Shown: piece after piece, positions 26,708-34,423 of the stretch | Layout of the letters: the number at the start of each line of letters is the position of its first letter | Position numbering within the stretch: the first letter of the stretch is position 1 | Assembly (NCBI RefSeq): GCF_012317045.1 | Contig: NZ_CP051154.1 | Location: forward strand, 3,038,001-3,102,000 | Length of the DNA stretch: 64,000 nt | From: Leifsonia sp. PS1209 | GTDB lineage: Bacteria; Actinomycetota; Actinomycetes; Actinomycetales; Microbacteriaceae | Direction: 5' to 3' | Program-made: the position numbers and the translations under genes | The notes under the pieces: model-generated | Database searches by the model: none | What the model saw: the letters and a program-made list of their open reading frames with translations, nothing else | Told to the model about the DNA's origin: nothing

Positions 26708-27942
26708 GGCTGCGCACGCCCTCGATGTCGAAAGCGATCGACCTGGTGCTGTCGCAGGTGGTCCCCTTCGCGCTGGCTGCGATCACCACCTTCGCCACTG
26801 CCGGTATTCTCGGCACCGCTGATAGGGGCCGTCTCGCCCTCATCCTGAGCACGGGAGGCCTGATCGGGGCGATCGGCTTCCTCAGCCTCCACGTCGGCAT
26901 CGTGCACGCGACCGTCAGGGGCGATCGGACCGCCACCCGGCGGGGCTGGCTCGTCGGAGCCGGGATCGCGGCCGGTGTGCTCGTCGTCGGTGTCATCGGC
27001 GGTCTCTTCATTCCCCCCGCCGCGGACGCCAGCACGCTGTACGGCCGGAACACCGTGATCTTCGCCTCGATCGGCGGAGCACTCGTGCTCTTCAATCTCG
27101 TCGTGCTCCGCACCCGCCAGGGGCTCGGCGCTTCCCGGACCTTCCGTAATGCGTGGTTCATCCAGTCGGCGGTTTTCCCGCTGGCCGGCCTCCCGGTCGC
27201 TGTCATCACCCACGACCCGTATGCCGTCGCCGTGTGCTGGTTCGTCGCCCTCATCGCCTCGACGCTGTACGCCGCCTTTCGCAGGATGCCCGACGCCGCG
27301 TCGGGCGACGCCGTGCACGTTCCCACGCGCTCCATCGTCGCCACTGCGCTCGCCAGTCACGTCGCCGTCCTCGGCCAGCAGCTGCTGTTCCGGGGCGACA
27401 TCGTCGTGCTCGGCTTCTTCGTCAGCGCACAGCAGCTCGGCATCTACTCCGTCGCCGCCCCCATCGCCGGCATGATCTGGGTCTTCTCGGAAGCTCTCAG
27501 CCTGCTGGCCTTCGACACCGGAGGCAAAGTCCAGACACCCGAGGAGACCCGCGCACGGCGGCGCCGTCTGGTCGCAGTGAACGCGATCGTCGGCGGCATC
27601 GGCGCGGTGATCGTCGCCCTCCTGAGCTGGCTTCTCATCCCCTGGCTGCTTCCCGAGTATGTGGACGCCATTCCGCTCATCCTGATCCTCCTTCCCGGAG
27701 TCGTCGTGCAGGGCTACGCGCGCATCACCCTCTCCAGTGTCCTCACGTCCGGCGATCGACGCGCACCGCTCTGGATCGGGATCGGGTCTGCGCTTCTCAG
27801 CGTCGTGTACATCCCATTGTCCGCACTACTGGGGATCGTCGGCGCCGCCATCGCGTCGAGCATCATCTACGCGCTTCAAAGCGTTCTCGTAGCCATCGTC
27901 GTCCGGAGATCGCGGAACCAGAGGAGCGAACAGCTTGCCTGA
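26704..27942 (+). CDS. Polysaccharide flippase (Wzx/MATE-like, oligosaccharide-lipid translocator)
   Basis: A 412-residue membrane protein with about twelve to fourteen hydrophobic helices, the architecture of Wzx-type flippases that move undecaprenyl-linked oligosaccharides across the membrane. The start region (VLSQVVPFALAAITTFATAG, then GTADRGRLALI) is the usual first helix pair with a charged cytosolic loop. ATG at 26704 has an excellent GGAGGG 5 nt upstream, better than any earlier in-frame codon. It is followed by the GT2 gene with an 8-nt overlap. Substrate is inferred from its location among sugar genes. Confidence 0.88.
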   Translation: MRLRTPSMSKAIDLVLSQVVPFALAAITTFATAGILGTADRGRLALILSTGGLIGAIGFLSLHVGIVHATVRGDRTATRRGWLVGAGIAAGVLVVGVIGGLFIPPAADASTLYGRNTVIFASIGGALVLFNLVVLRTRQGLGASRTFRNAWFIQSAVFPLAGLPVAVITHDPYAVAVCWFVALIASTLYAAFRRMPDAASGDAVHVPTRSIVATALASHVAVLGQQLLFRGDIVVLGFFVSAQQLGIYSVAAPIAGMIWVFSEALSLLAFDTGGKVQTPEETRARRRRLVAVNAIVGGIGAVIVALLSWLLIPWLLPEYVDAIPLILILLPGVVVQGYARITLSSVLTSGDRRAPLWIGIGSALLSVVYIPLSALLGIVGAAIASSIIYALQSVLVAIVVRRSRNQRSEQLA

Positions 27943-28858
27943 GCACGAAACGGTAACGGTCGGAGCCGTCGTGGTTGCGTACAACTCCGACGATCTCCTG
28001 GCCGGTTGTGTGACGTCGATCGCCCAGGACCCGCAGGTGACCTCCATCGTCGTCGTCGACAATTCTTCAAGCCCCGCAGCCCGAGCGGTCGTCGAGGGTC
28101 TCGACCTGCCGGACGGGCTGGTCACCTACGTGGACCCCGGCGCAAACCTCGGGTTCGCTCGAGGCTGCAATCTCGGCGCGGCGACCGCCGGCCCCGTGAC
28201 CCACTTCGCCTTCGTCAACCCAGACGTCCGTCTCACCCGACCGCTGTCGGATCTCGCCCGATCCGCCTCGTCCTCCGGCTCGGCGGTGACGGCGGGCCTG
28301 CTGGTGTCTCCGACGACAGGCGTCGCCAGCAACACCAGAGCCCTCGCGTCCTGGCGCCACGAGTTCGCGAAGGCGATCGTCGGCAGCCGCGCGTATGTCG
28401 GATCGTCCGTTCAGCCGGCACAGGAGACTGCGCCTATCGATGTCGGCCAGGTGGATGGTGCGCTCCTCGTCATCGCGGCTCAGACGTTCGAGAGACTCAA
28501 CGGGTTCGATGAGCGCTTCGAGCTCTACTACGAGGACGTCGATCTCTGCGCCCGCGCCCATGCCGTCGGCCGGGTCACGGCGATCCCGCAGGCCTGGGGG
28601 GACCACGTCGGGGGCGCCAGCTCGGCGTCGGCGTCCACCACGTCGTACTGCCTGAGCCGCATCAGCCGCATCCGGTACTTCCGCAAGGCGTACGGCTCAA
28701 GCGGCTTCACGCGACTCCGGCTCGTGTGCCTCGGCGTCACGGAGTTCCTCGCACGGTCGGTGACCAGGCAGGGTGAGGGGCAGCGGACACGGAGAACCTC
28801 GCTCGCGCAACAGCGCGCAGAGCTGCGCTCCCCCGGCTCGGTGCGCCTCCTCGGCTGA
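27935..28858 (+). CDS. Glycosyltransferase family 2 (rhamnosyltransferase-like)
   Basis: Inverting GT-A glycosyltransferase of 307 residues. It shows VGAVVVAYNSDDLLAGCV, the VVVDNSS segment, GANLGFARGCNLGA, the VNPDVRL version of the DxD region, a DGALLVIAAQTF acceptor strand, and FDERFELYYEDVDLCARAH with the catalytic-base ED motif. This set is typical of WbbL/GlfT1-like rhamnosyl- and galactofuranosyltransferases. It starts on TTG at 27935, with GAGGAG 8 nt upstream, inside the end of the flippase gene. It should add a sugar to a lipid-linked precursor on the cytosolic face. Donor and acceptor are not known. Confidence 0.92.
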   Translation: MPEHETVTVGAVVVAYNSDDLLAGCVTSIAQDPQVTSIVVVDNSSSPAARAVVEGLDLPDGLVTYVDPGANLGFARGCNLGAATAGPVTHFAFVNPDVRLTRPLSDLARSASSSGSAVTAGLLVSPTTGVASNTRALASWRHEFAKAIVGSRAYVGSSVQPAQETAPIDVGQVDGALLVIAAQTFERLNGFDERFELYYEDVDLCARAHAVGRVTAIPQAWGDHVGGASSASASTTSYCLSRISRIRYFRKAYGSSGFTRLRLVCLGVTEFLARSVTRQGEGQRTRRTSLAQQRAELRSPGSVRLLG

Positions 28859-28876
28859 ACGATCAGTCGACGGCGT

Positions 28877-29920
28877 TCAGAGTCCGACGGCCGCGAGCCA
28901 CTCCGACTCCCAGCTGTCGTACGAATACTGCGTGACGGCCGCATCCAGGGCGGTTCTCCCCCGGGCGCTCCTCGACGATTCCGACTCGTCGCAGATCGCC
29001 ACGAGCGCGTCCGTCCATTCACTCGCATTCGACGCGGCGAGCCCGTCTGCGCGCGACAGGATGGTCGCGTTCACGCCGACGGGACTTCCCACCAACGGAA
29101 GACCGGTCGCGGCATACTGCAGCAGCTTGTACCCGCATTTCCCGCGGTTCCACAGGCTGTCCGGGAGCGGCATGATGCCGAAGTCGGCAGCTGCCAGTTC
29201 CTCAGCCACGGTGGACGGGTTCCACTCGACACGGTCCACCATCGACTCCAGCCCGCCGAGGTCGGCCTGTCCAGCGCTGATCAGCTTCACGCGCAGACCC
29301 GTGGCCTCGTGTGCACGAAGGAGGGCAGTCTCGATGCTGAGCAGGTGCGCTTCGGTCGACGGCGACCCGAGCCAGACAGCCACCGGATGGGCCGAGTCGA
29401 TGGAGTAGTCCTGCTTGACGACGTACTCACCAGGCTCGATGCAGCTCGGGATGACGACGACCTCGCTCGATGCAGAGGACGCCAGCTCGGCGAGAAAATC
29501 GTTCCCCGCGATCACGACGTCCGAAGCGCGCACGCTGCGCTCCCAGACGCGTCGCTTCGACCACAGCCGGTCGATGGCGCGCGGCGGGGTGTACGGCAAC
29601 GCGTCGTCGAAGTCGTAGACGCCCCGTACGCTCGATCGGAGCAGTCGCGATTCGATCCCCCCGTTGGAGAACGGGGATGCTTGCCGCGAGATCAGCAGCG
29701 GTGACGACGAGTTCTGCCCGGCCAGCCGCCGGAGGCGCCTCTCCGCGGAGAGGACGCGTGCCGGATGCCGCAGCAACTCCGCCGGTGCGTTGGTGCGCCC
29801 CCCGAGATAGTCGGAGACCGTCGCGCCATCGCGCAACCGGTCGGTCCAGCTGAAGACGCGCACGCGCGCGCTCCCGCCGCCGCGGCCATACGTGGTGACC
29901 GCTGTGAGAAGGTCAGCCAT
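28877..29920 (-). CDS. Glycosyltransferase, GT-B fold (GT4-like)
   Basis: A 347-residue protein of GT-B type: an N-terminal domain beginning TAVTTYGRGGGSARVRVFSW, a VYDFDDALPY stretch, the interdomain IPSCIEP followed by WLGSPSTEAHL, and a C-terminal nucleotide-sugar site PLPDSLWNRGKCGYKLLQYA, where the usual E-x7-E motif is replaced by a GKCGYK version. That version is common in actinobacterial capsule clusters. Last gene of the minus-strand glycan operon, overlapping the preceding gene by 8 nt and converging on the GT2 gene 18 bases away. Linkage and sugar unknown. Confidence 0.87.
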   Translation of the reverse strand: MADLLTAVTTYGRGGGSARVRVFSWTDRLRDGATVSDYLGGRTNAPAELLRHPARVLSAERRLRRLAGQNSSSPLLISRQASPFSNGGIESRLLRSSVRGVYDFDDALPYTPPRAIDRLWSKRRVWERSVRASDVVIAGNDFLAELASSASSEVVVIPSCIEPGEYVVKQDYSIDSAHPVAVWLGSPSTEAHLLSIETALLRAHEATGLRVKLISAGQADLGGLESMVDRVEWNPSTVAEELAAADFGIMPLPDSLWNRGKCGYKLLQYAATGLPLVGSPVGVNATILSRADGLAASNASEWTDALVAICDESESSRSARGRTALDAAVTQYSYDSWESEWLAAVGL

Positions 29921-31070
29921 GCCGGCGCCCGGTCGTCAGCTGGCTTCGATAGAACGCCTCGTGACGTTCCCAGACGATGTGGTTGCTGAACTCGGCAACC
30001 ACGCGTTCTCTCGCTGCACGCCCCATGCGTACACGAACATCCGGGTCGGCGAGAAGAGCGGCGAGAGCCTTGGCCAGTGCGGACGACGAGGTACGCGGCA
30101 CGACGAATCCAGTGATGCCGTCGACCACCGAATCCACGGCCCCTGTCGCGTCTGTCGTGACGGTGGGCCTGGATGCCGCCGCAGCCTCGAGGACCACGTT
30201 CGGGAATCCTTCCCGCTTTGTGGGGAGGCACAGCACGTCGATGAGGTGGAAATACGGTTCAGGGTCGTCAACATGACCGGTCAGGACGGTCATCGATTGC
30301 CAGTCTCTCCGATCTCCGGTGTCGTCCTCGCTGCCCCCGACGACGAGGAGCTGATGGGGGATCCCCGTCGCCACGAGGTCGGAAAGAGCCTCGGAGAGGA
30401 GGTCCAGACCCTTGTCAGCGGTGAGCCTGCCGACGAAGCCGATGGTCGGGATGCGGCGGTCGATTCCGTGTCGCACGGCGAGCGCGTCGAGGGCGGCGTC
30501 GTCGAAATTCGCTCGGTCGAGGGCGGCGACGTCGACCCCGTTCGAGCTGCCCAACCCGAGGACGCGGACTTTCGACGCAGGGGTGACGCCGAGTTCGACC
30601 GCGCGCGCGGCGAGGCTCTGACTCACCGCGAGGACCACGTTCGCCGAGCAGACGGCAAGACGCTCCAGCAGCGTGAAGACACGACGGCTCACGCCCGTCG
30701 ACGTCTCCAAGCGGAGGCCGCGGAGCATGTAGACGCGACCAGGGACCCGTGTCAGGCGAGCGGCGATGCCGCCGAGAAGACCGGCCTTGGGGGTGCCGAC
30801 CGAGACCACGTCCGGGCGAAGACGGCGCAGCAAGCGCACCCAGGCGATCAGCGAGCGCAGGTCGGAGACGGGGGACGGCTCGCGGGCCATCGTCAGTGCG
30901 TGGACCGTCACGCCGTCGACCCCTTCCAGCGCATCCAGCCGGGCGCCCGGCGACGATACGACGTGGACGTCCCAGCCGCGTTCGGCGAGGAACTGTGGGA
31001 AGCCCGCCATCAAGCGCAACGAGAGGTCGACCGTCACGCCGAGGACGATACGCGGCTTGCTCGAGGTCAT
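29913..31070 (-). CDS. Glycosyltransferase family 4 (GT-B)
   Basis: A 385-residue retaining glycosyltransferase. The N-terminal domain has MAGFPQFLAERGWDVHVVSS and GTPKAGLLGGIAARL, the WbpH/PglA-like acceptor region. The C-terminal domain has IGFVGRLTADKGLDLL, VVGG, the E-x7-E motif as KREGFPNVVLEAAAASRP, and TDATGAVDSVVDGITGFVVP. In PglA-like enzymes a protein of this type adds the second sugar to undecaprenyl-linked bacillosamine, which fits the neighbouring genes (inference). ATG at 31070 overlaps the epimerase stop (ATGA). The frame runs further upstream through the epimerase but lacks homology there. Confidence 0.93.
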   Translation of the reverse strand: MTSSKPRIVLGVTVDLSLRLMAGFPQFLAERGWDVHVVSSPGARLDALEGVDGVTVHALTMAREPSPVSDLRSLIAWVRLLRRLRPDVVSVGTPKAGLLGGIAARLTRVPGRVYMLRGLRLETSTGVSRRVFTLLERLAVCSANVVLAVSQSLAARAVELGVTPASKVRVLGLGSSNGVDVAALDRANFDDAALDALAVRHGIDRRIPTIGFVGRLTADKGLDLLSEALSDLVATGIPHQLLVVGGSEDDTGDRRDWQSMTVLTGHVDDPEPYFHLIDVLCLPTKREGFPNVVLEAAAASRPTVTTDATGAVDSVVDGITGFVVPRTSSSALAKALAALLADPDVRVRMGRAARERVVAEFSNHIVWERHEAFYRSQLTTGRRHG

Positions 31071-32008
31071 CGGCTCGCGTGCCGCTCTCGGTACCAGTCG
31101 ATGGTCTGTCCGAGCGCCGTCTCGAAGTCGGTCGGCTTCACATCGGGGAACAGCTCCCGGATGCGGATGCCGTCGGCCTGAGACGCGCGCACGTCGCCGA
31201 CGCGCGGCTCGACGTGCTCGACGGCGATGTCGATGCCGAGGTGCTCCTGCATCAGGTCGATGACGCGCAGCAGCGGGGTGCTCGTGCCGAACGCGAGGTT
31301 GACGGGGTCGAGGGAGCTGACCCGGCGCTGCACCGCGTCCAACAGGGCGGAGCAGACGGTCTCGACGTACGTGAAGTCGCGGGACTGCAGGCCGTCGCCG
31401 TGCACAGTCAGCGGCTGGCCGTTGAGGGCGGCGTCGAGGAACTTGGGGATCACGGCCGCGTAGACATGGTCGGCGGCCTGGTACGGGCCGAAGACGTTGA
31501 AGAAGCGGAACGCGAGGGTGCTCATCCCGTACGAGTAGTTGTACGCGATCGTGTAGCCCTCTGTCGCGTGCTTGGTGACCGCATACGGGCTCATCGGCCT
31601 GGTCCAGTCGAACTCCGACTTCGGGAGCTTGGTGTTGCTGCCGTAGACCGAGCTCGACGACGCGACCACCACGTGCTCGACCCCGGCGAGACGGGATGCT
31701 TCGAGCACGTGCAGCGTTCCCGTGGCGTTCGCGTGGTGCGAAGGCAGCGGCGCGGCCACCGAGCGCGGAACGCTGCCGAGCGCAGCGAGGTGCACGACGG
31801 AGTCGACGCCGGAGACGGCCTCGTTCAGGGCGTCCCCGTCGAGGATCGACGCTTCGATGAAACGCACGTCGACGCCGTCCAGGTTGTCCAGGCGACCGGT
31901 GCTGAGGTCGTCGATGACGCGGACCTCCGCGCCGGGGACGTGCGAAGTGACATAGCGTGCGAGGTTCGAGCCGATGAATCCGGCCCCGCCTGTGATGAGT
32001 AGTTTCAT
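31067..32008 (-). CDS. NAD-dependent sugar epimerase/dehydratase (UDP-GlcNAc/Glc 4-epimerase-like)
   Basis: A 313-residue extended short-chain dehydrogenase acting on a nucleotide sugar. It has ITGGAGFIGSNLARY for NAD binding, HLAALGSVPRS, the catalytic Ser in SSSSVYG, the catalytic YAVTK pair, and RFFNVFGPYQ for substrate binding. The GSVPRS loop and FFNVFGPYQ are typical of WbpP/GalE-type UDP-HexNAc 4-epimerases. It would convert UDP-GlcNAc to UDP-GalNAc or UDP-Glc to UDP-Gal for the two glycosyltransferases encoded next. It is coupled on both sides by 4-nt ATGA overlaps. Confidence 0.93.
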   Translation of the reverse strand: MKLLITGGAGFIGSNLARYVTSHVPGAEVRVIDDLSTGRLDNLDGVDVRFIEASILDGDALNEAVSGVDSVVHLAALGSVPRSVAAPLPSHHANATGTLHVLEASRLAGVEHVVVASSSSVYGSNTKLPKSEFDWTRPMSPYAVTKHATEGYTIAYNYSYGMSTLAFRFFNVFGPYQAADHVYAAVIPKFLDAALNGQPLTVHGDGLQSRDFTYVETVCSALLDAVQRRVSSLDPVNLAFGTSTPLLRVIDLMQEHLGIDIAVEHVEPRVGDVRASQADGIRIRELFPDVKPTDFETALGQTIDWYRERHASR

Positions 32009-32664
32009 TGGTCTTTCGAATATTCGCGTGCAGGTACACCGACCACGGTGCTGCCTTCAGGGACATCTCTGGTGACGCAGGCCGCAGCGCCGACGACGCT
32101 GCCCCCTCCGACGCGGAGACCTTGCAGCACAACGCTACCTGCTCCGATCAGGGAGGAGGCTCCGACACTGACCTCGCCGGAGACGATGGCGCCGGGGTTG
32201 ACGGAGACGAAGTCGCCGAGCACCGCGTCGTGGCCGACGATGGAACCCGGGTTGAGGTGCACAGCGCGGCCGAGCCGGACGTTCGTGGACACCTGGGCGC
32301 CGGAACAGATCACCGAGCCGGCACCGATCAGCGCGACGGAACCGACGACGGCGCTGGGATGGATCAGGGTGGCCGGTTCCAGGCCGGCGGCACTCAGGCG
32401 CGCGTCGAGACGCTCCCGGACCGCCGGGCTGCCGATGGCGACGACATAGTGCGCGGAGACACCGCGCGCCAGCCAGTCGTCGATCGGGCCGAGGAGGTCG
32501 ACATTCCGCGCAGCCAGGCGAGAGCCGACGAGGTCGTCTGCGCCGTCGTCGAGCACACCGAGGATGTCGAACCGACCGGGATCGGCTGCGTTGATCGCCT
32601 CCGCGACGTCCAGTGTCTCCCGGCCGAATCCCCCTCCGCCGACGATGACGAGCGGAACCGTCAC
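32005..32664 (-). CDS. Sugar O/N-acetyltransferase (NeuD/PglD-like hexapeptide family)
   Basis: A 219-residue acetyl-CoA-dependent acyltransferase. The N-terminal Rossmann-like substrate domain begins LVIVGGGGFGRETLDVAEAI. A left-handed beta helix of hexapeptide repeats follows (ATLIHPSAVVGSVALIGAGS and on), containing VGHDAVLGDFVSVNPGA with the catalytic His, and ends GVPAREYSKDQ. In C. jejuni PglD acetylates the 4-amine of UDP-4-amino-trideoxy-GlcNAc to make UDP-bacillosamine. The neighbouring aminotransferase and dehydratase support that role (inference). GTG start at 32664 overlaps the preceding stop (GTGA). Confidence 0.92.
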   Translation of the reverse strand: MTVPLVIVGGGGFGRETLDVAEAINAADPGRFDILGVLDDGADDLVGSRLAARNVDLLGPIDDWLARGVSAHYVVAIGSPAVRERLDARLSAAGLEPATLIHPSAVVGSVALIGAGSVICSGAQVSTNVRLGRAVHLNPGSIVGHDAVLGDFVSVNPGAIVSGEVSVGASSLIGAGSVVLQGLRVGGGSVVGAAACVTRDVPEGSTVVGVPAREYSKDQ

Positions 32665-33290
32665 GCGCCGCCTCCCGACGGCTCTGCCGCGCCGAACTCC
32701 GGCATCGTGGCGTGGCCGTCGTGCGAGATGCCCTCCCGCACGAACACGGAGCGGACGGTGCGCACGAGGATCAGCGCATCCAGCCGGAAGCTGCGGGTGT
32801 CGACGTACTCGACGTCGAGCTCCAGTCTCCGCTCCCACGGCACGTCGTTGCGGCCGCTCGACTGGGCGAGGCCGGTGATTCCCGGACGAACCTCGTGGCG
32901 CCGGGCCTGGCGAGGGGTGTACCGCTCGAGGTAGGACACGAGCAGCGGGCGGGGGCCGACGAAGCTCATGTCTCCGCGCAGCACGTTCACGAGGCTTGGC
33001 AGCTCGTCCAGGCTGGAGGCACGGAGCGTCTTCCCGAATCGGGTCAGACGGTCCTCGTCGGTCACCAGACCGGCGTCGACGTCCACGGACTTCATGCTCC
33101 GGAATTTGCGCAGAGTGAAGATCCTGCCGCCCCGACCGGGACGCGGTTGGGAGAAGATCACAGGACGGCCGAGCTTGATCGCGACGAGCACGGCCACGAT
33201 GCCGATGACCGGCGAGAGTACGACGAGCAGGATGCCGGACGCGACGGCGTCGAGCAGGCGCTTGCCTTTGTCATACCCTCGCGTGCTCAC
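32661..33290 (-). CDS. Initiating sugar transferase (PglC-like phosphoglycosyl transferase)
   Basis: Transfers a phospho-sugar from UDP to undecaprenyl phosphate, starting glycan assembly at the inner membrane face. The 209-residue length and one re-entrant membrane helix (LLDAVASGILLVVLSPVIGI) mark the small monotopic class. Motifs are KRLLD, IFSQPRPGRGG, TLRKFRSMK, the catalytic Asp-Glu in SSLDELPSLVNVL, GDMSFVGPRPL, and the late RPGITGLAQ. The small PglC form is used for bacillosamine-type sugars in known systems. GTG at 33290 overlaps the aminotransferase stop (GTGA). The upstream extension of the frame is within that gene and is discarded. Confidence 0.93.
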   Translation of the reverse strand: MSTRGYDKGKRLLDAVASGILLVVLSPVIGIVAVLVAIKLGRPVIFSQPRPGRGGRIFTLRKFRSMKSVDVDAGLVTDEDRLTRFGKTLRASSLDELPSLVNVLRGDMSFVGPRPLLVSYLERYTPRQARRHEVRPGITGLAQSSGRNDVPWERRLELDVEYVDTRSFRLDALILVRTVRSVFVREGISHDGHATMPEFGAAEPSGGGA

Positions 33291-34423
33291 GAATGCGCTC
33301 CGAGGAAGGAGTGGATGCGACCCTGCACGCGGTCGAGCTGATCCTGATCGAGCACGGACCCACTGGGAAGGGTGATGCCGACCTCGAAGAGGTGCTGTGC
33401 ACTGCCGTCGACGAGTGCCCCAGCGTCGGCGAACGCCGGCTGCAGGTGCATCGGCTTCCAGAGCGGACGGCTCTCGATCTGGTCGGCGTTCAGCCACTCG
33501 CGCAGCTCTTCCGCCGTCCAGCCGGACTCGGACGGCTCGACCAGGATGGAGGTCAGCCACTTGTTGTCCGACTCGTCGCCTTCTCCCTGGAAGATCGAGA
33601 CGCCCTGGACGGGTGCGAACAGCTCACGGTAGAGCTCCCGGACGGCGGCGCGGCGTGCGATCATCGCGTCGAGACGCGAGAGCTGCGCACGGCCGAGAGC
33701 GGCCAGGAGGTTGCTCATCCGGTAGTTGTAACCGATGTCGACGTGTTCGTAGTGCACCACCGGCTGACGCGCCTGCGTCGCCAGGTAGCGTGCGCGGGAG
33801 GCGAGCGCCTCGTCGTCGGTCAGCAGCATTCCGCCGCCGGAGGTGGTGAGGATCTTGTTGCCGTTGAACGACAGCGCGGCCGCGACCCCGTAGGAGCCAG
33901 CCGCCTTGCCGCGGTAGCTCGCCCCCAGCGACTCGGCCGCGTCGGCGAGGACCGGGATCCCGTAGCGCTCAGCCAGGGGCAGGATCTCGTCGTAGTCTGC
34001 GGACCTGCCGAGCAGGTCGACAGGGACGATCGCCGCCACACGCCGGCCTTCTGCGACGAGCTGCGCGAGAGCCTGCTCGAGGAGCGCGGGCGAGATGTTG
34101 CCGGTGACGGGATCGGAGTCGACGAAGTACGGCGCTGCCCCCGTGTACGCGATGGCGTTCGCGGTCGCGGCGAACGTCATCGTCGCAGTGACCACGGTGT
34201 CCCCGGCGCCGACACCCAGCCCGAGGAGCGCGAGGTGCAGGGCGGCCGTGCCCGAGGAGAGGGCGACGGCGTGTTGCACGCCGACGCGCGTGGCGATGTC
34301 CTGCTCGAAGCCGTCGACGTCAGGACCGAGCGGGGCGATCCAGCCGGAGCGCATCGCATTGAGCACATACTCCTGCTCGAGGTCTCCGACATCCGGCGAA
34401 GACATGTAGATCTTGGAACTCAA
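33287..34423 (-). CDS. DegT/DnrJ/EryC1/StrS-family sugar aminotransferase (PglE-like)
   Basis: PLP-dependent transamination of a keto nucleotide sugar, 378 residues. It opens YMSSPDVGDLEQEYVLNAMR, with SGTAALHLAL for cofactor phosphate, VDLLGRSADYDEI, DAAESLGASYRGK, and the PLP lysine at Lys190 in SFNGNKILTTSGGG. The DAAESLGA plus NGNKILTTSGGGML pair is the signature of the PglE/WbpE-like C4/C3 aminotransferases. With the upstream 4,6-dehydratase it would form UDP-4-amino-4,6-dideoxy-GlcNAc (inference). It starts on TTG at 34423, with GGGGGAG upstream, overlapping the dehydratase stop (TTGA). Confidence 0.93.
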   Translation of the reverse strand: MSSKIYMSSPDVGDLEQEYVLNAMRSGWIAPLGPDVDGFEQDIATRVGVQHAVALSSGTAALHLALLGLGVGAGDTVVTATMTFAATANAIAYTGAAPYFVDSDPVTGNISPALLEQALAQLVAEGRRVAAIVPVDLLGRSADYDEILPLAERYGIPVLADAAESLGASYRGKAAGSYGVAAALSFNGNKILTTSGGGMLLTDDEALASRARYLATQARQPVVHYEHVDIGYNYRMSNLLAALGRAQLSRLDAMIARRAAVRELYRELFAPVQGVSIFQGEGDESDNKWLTSILVEPSESGWTAEELREWLNADQIESRPLWKPMHLQPAFADAGALVDGSAQHLFEVGITLPSGSVLDQDQLDRVQGRIHSFLGAHS